Shown here one piece after another: positions 6,825 through 10,334 of a stretch of DNA of 10,334 nucleotides (position 1 is its first letter; every line of letters starts with the position of its first letter). Source of the stretch: Chloroflexota bacterium (GTDB lineage: Bacteria; Chloroflexota; Limnocylindria; Limnocylindrales; CSP1-4); assembly GCA_021789355.1 (NCBI GenBank), contig JAJYJR010000162.1, forward strand, positions 1 through 10,334, given 5' to 3'. The position numbers were made by a program, and so were the translations under genes. The notes beneath the pieces were generated by a model. That model had not been told where the DNA came from. It worked only from the letters and a program-made list of their open reading frames with translations, and did no database searches.

Positions 6825-7775
6825 CTGACCGTTACACAGCAACTCCACCTGCTCGCCGGGCAAGACCCGCCGGTCAAGTCTCTCGTCGAGGGCGTGCAAC
6901 CCGCCTACGAGACCGAGTACGGTGCTGCCTACGCCGGTGACGCCGTCGAGCTCCTCAAGCGGCTGCCGACAGCGTCGGTGAACCTCGTCGTGACGTCTCC
7001 GCCGTACGCTCTGGAGTTCAAGAAAGAGTACGGGAACGCGACAAAGGCAGACTACGTCGACTGGTTTCGGCCTTTTGGGGCGGAGATCCGACGCGTTCTC
7101 ACCGACGATGGCAGTTTCGTGCTCAACATCGGCGGAAGCTACAATCCAGGCTCCCCGACCCGCTCGCTGTACCACTTCCACCTGCTGATCATGCTCTGCG
7201 AAGAGGTCGGGTTTCACCTCGCCCAAGAGTGCTTCTGGCACAATCCGGCGAAACTCCCCGCGCCGGCGGAATGGGTCAACGTTCGCCGGCAACGGATCAA
7301 AGATGCCGTCGAGTACGTGTGGTGGTTGAGCAAGACGGATTGGCCAAAGGCTGACAATCGCAACGTCCTGGCCGAATACAGCGCCGACATGCGGCGGTTG
7401 ATCACGCGCGGGTATCGAGCCAAGACTCGTCCAAGCGGGCACGTGATTACGTCCAAGTTCCAGCGGGACCACGGAGGATCGATACCTTCCAACCTGCTGG
7501 TTCGTGGGAACAATGAGAGCAACTCCGGATATATCAAGGCCTGTCAGACGAGAGGCGTCAAGCCCCACCCTGCGCGCTTCCCTGCGGCCCTGCCAGACTT
7601 CTTCGTGAGGCTGCTTACGCAGGAGGGAGACGTGGTTCTCGATCCGTTCGCCGGAAGCAACACGACCGGCGCGGTAGCCGAACACCTGTGCCGACGATGG
7701 CTCTCATTCGAGCTTGTGCGGGAGTATGTCGACGCGTCACAACTTCGGTTCACCGCCCCATCCGAACGCGACTGA
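6825..7775 (+). CDS. PvuII-type DNA methyltransferase (beta class, probably N4-cytosine)
   Basis: A modification enzyme that transfers a methyl group from S-adenosylmethionine to a base in a specific DNA site, protecting it from a partner nuclease. From CTG 6825 it is 316 aa; from GTG 6894 it would be 293 aa. The catalytic motif IV is TSPPY (residues 57-61), typical of N4-cytosine enzymes, and the AdoMet-binding motif [10 protein letters not shown] lies near the C-terminus (273-281), giving the IV-to-I order of the beta class. Segments between them ([68 protein letters not shown]) closely follow what I recall of M.PvuII, which modifies CAGCTG; whether the target is the same is unknown. The next gene begins 6 nt after its stop, suggesting translational coupling. 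More A/T-ending codons than nrdJ exteins 1 and 3 suggest acquisition by transfer. No clear promoter was found. Confidence 0.9.
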   Translation: MTVTQQLHLLAGQDPPVKSLVEGVQPAYETEYGAAYAGDAVELLKRLPTASVNLVVTSPPYALEFKKEYGNATKADYVDWFRPFGAEIRRVLTDDGSFVLNIGGSYNPGSPTRSLYHFHLLIMLCEEVGFHLAQECFWHNPAKLPAPAEWVNVRRQRIKDAVEYVWWLSKTDWPKADNRNVLAEYSADMRRLITRGYRAKTRPSGHVITSKFQRDHGGSIPSNLLVRGNNESNSGYIKACQTRGVKPHPARFPAALPDFFVRLLTQEGDVVLDPFAGSNTTGAVAEHLCRRWLSFELVREYVDASQLRFTAPSERD

Positions 7776-7781
7776 CTCGCA

Positions 7782-8783
7782 GTGGACGAGGAACGGCTGT
7801 CTCAGGTCATCCGCAGCATCTACCCGGAGTCGAGGCAGCCCCCGCGCCCGTTCGACCTCATCAACGCGGCCCTTCGCGTCCGCGGTGATCCGGCGACAGC
7901 CAGGGCCGAGGCACGCGCTACGAGGACCACGGCCCGCCGGCTTAGCCAGCTTGCCGGGGAAAGAGATCTTCTCGGCGTTCTCCTCGGACAGGTGCCGCCG
8001 ATCGGGGAGCGTGAGGACGCAAGGCTCCGCGCCACGGTTGGCCAGCTGGTCATCGGTCGCCTGGCAGAGATCGTGTTCGAGGAGAAGTGGACGGCGAGCC
8101 TGACGCAGGCCCGCCTGGCACTGTCCGACGATCGTTCGGCGCGAGGGGACACGGACTACATCGCCCGGGATGAGATCGGACGGCAGGTCTTCCGAATCAA
8201 CATCAAGTTCCATGGGTCGCGGTTCCGCCGAGCGCGCGAGCTTGTTGGGCTGGACCCGGCAGACTGCTTTGCTCTGGCCACGTACAAGATCTTCGCCGCT
8301 CTGCAGAAGCAGGAATCCGAGGCGCTACCGTACATCTTCGTGGTAGTTGGAATCGCCGGTCTCTCTGCCGGCATGGTCGGCGAACGAATTCCAGACGACG
8401 TCATCGAGCTCGCCTTGATCGCTCACGCCTCGAGCCGAGTTTCGGGCAAGCGGTCGGTGGAGGACGCCATCGCTGATGCCCTGACGGCGCGGCCGACTGA
8501 CTTTGGAATGGCAGGTTTTATCACGGAACAGGCAGAAGCGCTGCGCACTGCAGATTGGCGTGTCTTGTCCGCCCGCCGCGCGAACCAACTGCTGCGAGAT
8601 CAGTTGTTCGAGCGTGCGTTTGCACTGCGCGTTCGCGGTTTCGCCTCCAACTACCGCAATGCCGAGCTTGACATGCACTTCTCCGTCACGGACGACCTGC
8701 GCCCTGTCGCCGAGTTCTTTGCCGTGCTCAACCGGGAAGGAATGCCAGGGCTGGTGACTCGCCTTGAGCGCGGGACGATCTAG
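7782..8783 (+). CDS. Unrecognised 333-aa protein, candidate restriction endonuclease partner
   Basis: I do not recognise this protein as a named family. It starts at GTG 7782, six nt after the methyltransferase stop, with no good ribosome binding site of its own, so translation is probably coupled. The N-terminal 95 residues are helical and Arg-rich. A possible PD-(D/E)XK-like core follows: Glu96 or Glu100 in LAEIVFEEKW, then GDTDYIARD (D123, D125), then a hydrophobic strand FRINIKFHG with N140 and K142, so the usual acidic residue two before Lys would be Asn. Next come LVGLDPADCFALATYKI and the strand ALPYIFVVVGIAGL. The C-terminal half is mostly helical. There are no membrane segments or signal peptide. 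Position beside a type II-like methyltransferase is the main argument for an endonuclease. It is about twice the length of R.PvuII and shows no resemblance to it. Other roles in DNA defence remain possible. Confidence 0.6.
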   Translation: MDEERLSQVIRSIYPESRQPPRPFDLINAALRVRGDPATARAEARATRTTARRLSQLAGERDLLGVLLGQVPPIGEREDARLRATVGQLVIGRLAEIVFEEKWTASLTQARLALSDDRSARGDTDYIARDEIGRQVFRINIKFHGSRFRRARELVGLDPADCFALATYKIFAALQKQESEALPYIFVVVGIAGLSAGMVGERIPDDVIELALIAHASSRVSGKRSVEDAIADALTARPTDFGMAGFITEQAEALRTADWRVLSARRANQLLRDQLFERAFALRVRGFASNYRNAELDMHFSVTDDLRPVAEFFAVLNREGMPGLVTRLERGTI

Positions 8784-8809
8784 CACGAACCTTTGGAGCA
8801 TGCAATGCC

Positions 8810-9058
8810 ATGGCCTCCGAACACGAACCCGTCGAAGCCATCGTCTACTACACCGGCACAATTGCCGTGCATGTTGACCTGGTGACGAGGAACATCACGC
8901 GGGTCGTGCAGCTCCGCGAGGAAATCCACCCGTCAGACGACAAGGCGATGCTCGTCACCGACGGGGGCCTCGTGGACTGCGACCAACTAACCGCCCGCCG
9001 GGCGGAGACGATCGCAGAGTCCACTGTGTGGCCGGGCGCCTGGGAATTCGGGTACTGA
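8810..9058 (+). CDS. Small hypothetical protein (82 aa)
   Basis: An acidic 82-aa soluble protein beginning MASEHEPVEAIVYYTGTI and ending ESTVWPGAWEFGY. It starts 26 nt after the preceding gene. GGAG lies 11 nt before the ATG, a long but possible spacing; ATGs at 8800 and 8805 are in other frames and lead to short reading frames. No helix-turn-helix is visible, so it does not look like a restriction-modification controller (C) protein. The order of short beta strands (IVYYTGTIAVHVDLVT, ITRVVQL) and the aromatic 'WPxWEFG' end recalls small proteins often seen in actinobacterial phage or plasmid genomes, from memory only. It seems to be the last gene of the restriction-modification cassette. Confidence 0.65.
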   Translation: MASEHEPVEAIVYYTGTIAVHVDLVTRNITRVVQLREEIHPSDDKAMLVTDGGLVDCDQLTARRAETIAESTVWPGAWEFGY

Positions 9059-9061
9059 GTC

Positions 9062-9175
9062 CGGCCACCTTATCCCGCATGCTGGGGATCACCTGCCGCA
9101 TCTCCCGGACGCCCGGGCGCTCTCCCCAGATGAGGGCGTCGGCGCTATCGCGCCGCGACCGAGACGGCCGAGCGA
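9062..9175 (-). pseudogene. Frameshifted remnant of an ABC-2 permease C-terminus
   Basis: On the minus strand this stretch encodes AVSVAAR, then after an apparent 5-nt deletion and frameshift, SADALIWGERPGVREM. These match AVWVAARIYSAGVLMYGQRP and GLRRM at the C-terminus of the intact permease next door; in the last 15 aligned residues 8 are identical. The DNA also aligns (for example GCCGTCT-GGTCGC with few changes). Similarity fades around 9062-9070, just beyond the 82-aa gene, and no matching stop codon is kept. I read it as the tail of a second, paralogous permease whose body is gone. Confidence 0.7.
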
Positions 9176-9184
9176 GGGGGAAGA

Positions 9185-9206
9185 GCCCGCCACAAGGACG
9201 GCGTGC
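9185..9206 (-). terminator. Possible terminator hairpin after the permease gene
   Basis: On the minus strand GCACGCC and GGCGGGC pair with one mismatch around an 8-nt loop, beginning 6 nt after the permease stop codon and followed by TCTTCCCC. The T run is weak, so this is tentative. Confidence 0.3.
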
Positions 9207-9212
9207 CTCTCC

Positions 9213-10334
9213 TCACCGCGCCTCGCGGATCGCCTTCCACATCCGGCGGAGCCCCGGACGCTGCCCGTACATCAGCACGCCGGCGCTGTAGATGCGGGCG
9301 GCGACCCAGACGGCGATCACGATGGTGACCGCGAGGAGCGCGATCGTCCCGACCAGCTCGATCGGTCCGGCCTTGCCGGCGCCCAGGCGCCCCAGCATCA
9401 TGTACGGCGAGAGGAACGGGACCCACGAGAGGACCACGACCCAGGGCGCGCTCGCGTCAACGATCCCGATCGACGCATACAGCCCGATCAGGTACCCGGC
9501 CGTCGAGATGAGCGTCATCGGCGTGATCACCTGGCTCACGTCCTCCTGGCGGCTCACGAGCGATCCGGCCGCCGCGAACAGCACGGCGTAGAGCAGGAAG
9601 CCCAGCACGAAGTAGACCGAGAAGACGAGCAGGATCGCCGGCGTGAGCCCCTGCGGCAGACTGAAGCCTCCGGCGTTTCCGAGCACCATCGAGGCGATCT
9701 GGCCCTCGAGCAATAGCGCCACGAGAGCCGCCGCGAGCACGGCGACGTACTGCAGCAGCGCCGCGGCGCCGACCCCCAGGACCTTGCCGGCGAGGAGCTG
9801 GAACGGCGACGCGGCCGCCAGGATGATCGCCATGACCCGGTTGCTCTTCTCCTCGACGACGCTCATCGCCACCCAGGTGCCGTAGATGATCACCGCCAGA
9901 AACAGGAACATGACCAGGCCGAAGGTGACCGCGAAGCTGCTGATCTCCTCGGTCATCGCGCCGGAGCCCGACGCCGGCTTCGTTGGATCGGGCGAGCGGA
10001 TCGTCACCTCGGGCGGCGCGAAGAGCTGCGATTGCTGGGCCGTCGACAGCCCCGCCTGCCCCAGCCGGTCGGCGATCGCGATCGACGCGGCGGCCTGGCG
10101 GATCAGGGCCGCCGTACGGCTGCTGCCGGGGTCGTTCGCGTAGACGGTGAAGACCGGCTGCCCGGCCGAATCGCGCTCGATGTCGACCAGCACGTTCAGC
10201 TTCCCGTCGAGGACACCCTGCCGGCCGGCCTCCAGGTCGGTCGTGCGCTCGACGGTGAAGTCCTCCTTGCCACCCTCCGCCGTCGACCCGCCCGTGGGCG
10301 CCGCGCCCGACGGGGCGTTGAGCAGGGCGTCGAG
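9213..10334 (-). CDS. ABC-2 type transporter permease, NatB-like (partial, N-terminus outside the window)
   Basis: An integral membrane component of an ABC exporter, expected to work with an ATPase encoded nearby, probably beyond the right edge. 373 codons are visible; the frame stays open to 10334, so the first transmembrane helix and the true start are missing. The first roughly 130 visible residues form a soluble, extracytoplasmic-type domain (LNVLVDIERDSAGQPVFTVY and onward). Then come about six hydrophobic helices, starting with SFAVTFGLVMFLFLAVIIYG (about 133-152). The segment VEEKSNRVMAIILAAASPFQ, followed by LLAGKVLG, between helices one and two is the characteristic cytoplasmic signature of the NatB/COG1668 group. 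Members export sodium, drugs or peptides; the substrate is unknown here. The protein ends at GLRRMWKAIREAR. An internal GTG at 10193 is not a likely start because coding clearly continues upstream. Confidence 0.9.
   Translation of the reverse strand, partial: LDALLNAPSGAAPTGGSTAEGGKEDFTVERTTDLEAGRQGVLDGKLNVLVDIERDSAGQPVFTVYANDPGSSRTAALIRQAAASIAIADRLGQAGLSTAQQSQLFAPPEVTIRSPDPTKPASGSGAMTEEISSFAVTFGLVMFLFLAVIIYGTWVAMSVVEEKSNRVMAIILAAASPFQLLAGKVLGVGAAALLQYVAVLAAALVALLLEGQIASMVLGNAGGFSLPQGLTPAILLVFSVYFVLGFLLYAVLFAAAGSLVSRQEDVSQVITPMTLISTAGYLIGLYASIGIVDASAPWVVVLSWVPFLSPYMMLGRLGAGKAGPIELVGTIALLAVTIVIAVWVAARIYSAGVLMYGQRPGLRRMWKAIREAR

Noticed and set aside
4074..7685. Open frame of about 1200 codons on the minus strand across nrdJ and the methyltransferase
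   Set aside because: It runs antisense through two unrelated, well-recognised genes and an intergenic hairpin, with a repetitive Arg/Gly/Val/Asp composition. It is a composition artefact.
7782..8783. R.PvuII homologue
   Set aside because: The protein is about twice the length of R.PvuII and I see no shared motifs.
6687..9212. Direct repeats (target duplications or attachment sites) flanking the restriction-modification cassette
   Set aside because: I compared the left (6687-6824) and right (9059-9212) borders by eye and found only trivial matches such as GAGTC-GGC; no integrase or transposase is present.
1..10334. tRNA, rRNA, CRISPR arrays or insertion sequences
   Set aside because: No regularly spaced repeats, terminal inverted repeats, transposase motifs or tRNA-like cloverleaf sequences were seen in the gaps, and nearly all of the window is accounted for by genes.

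Overview
The window is very GC-rich. Most codons in the non-mobile genes end in G or C, and the genes I trust have good Shine-Dalgarno sites. It carries an adenosylcobalamin-dependent (class II) ribonucleotide reductase, a GNAT acetyltransferase and an ABC-2 exporter permease. This suits a high-GC, soil- or water-type bacterium such as an actinobacterium or a Chloroflexota member. I cannot place it further from the sequence alone, and neither is certain.

Layout. Positions 1-81 (minus strand) hold the first 27 codons of an unrecognised gene that leaves the window. Positions 205-876 (minus) encode a GNAT N-acetyltransferase. A divergent intergenic region (877-1121) holds a good NrdR-box-like palindrome and a strong sigma70-type promoter facing right. 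Positions 1122-6686 are one continuous frame for NrdJ (1854 aa precursor) interrupted by two full-length inteins, each with a LAGLIDADG (DOD) homing endonuclease: intein 1 at 2229-3332 and intein 2 at 3894-5192. Removing both should leave a reductase of about 1053 aa with a TSCPD domain, a 118-residue Ala/Pro/Ser/Gly-rich linker and a cysteine-rich tail. A hairpin follows the gene.

Positions 6825-9058 look like a compact restriction-modification cassette with more A/T-ending codons than its surroundings. It contains a PvuII-type (beta-class, TSPPY) DNA methyltransferase that probably starts at a CTG, a 333-aa protein I do not recognise that carries a possible PD-(D/E)XK-like core and sits where the endonuclease should be, and an 82-aa hypothetical. 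Immediately beyond it (about 9062-9175, minus) is a frameshifted, diverged copy of the 3' end of the next gene. That gene (9213-10334, minus, incomplete) is an ABC-2/NatB-type permease.

How it fits together. The left and right ends are ordinary chromosomal genes, and the middle is layered mobile DNA. Both inteins sit in catalytic segments of an enzyme needed for deoxyribonucleotide supply, so activity should depend on two splicing events. The middle extein between them has a codon style different from the rest of nrdJ, which suggests flanking sequence was imported with an intein. The restriction-modification cassette lies between nrdJ and a transporter gene, directly against a gene remnant, which suggests insertion with loss of older sequence. 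The most novel item is the unrecognised 333-aa partner of the PvuII-like methyltransferase.
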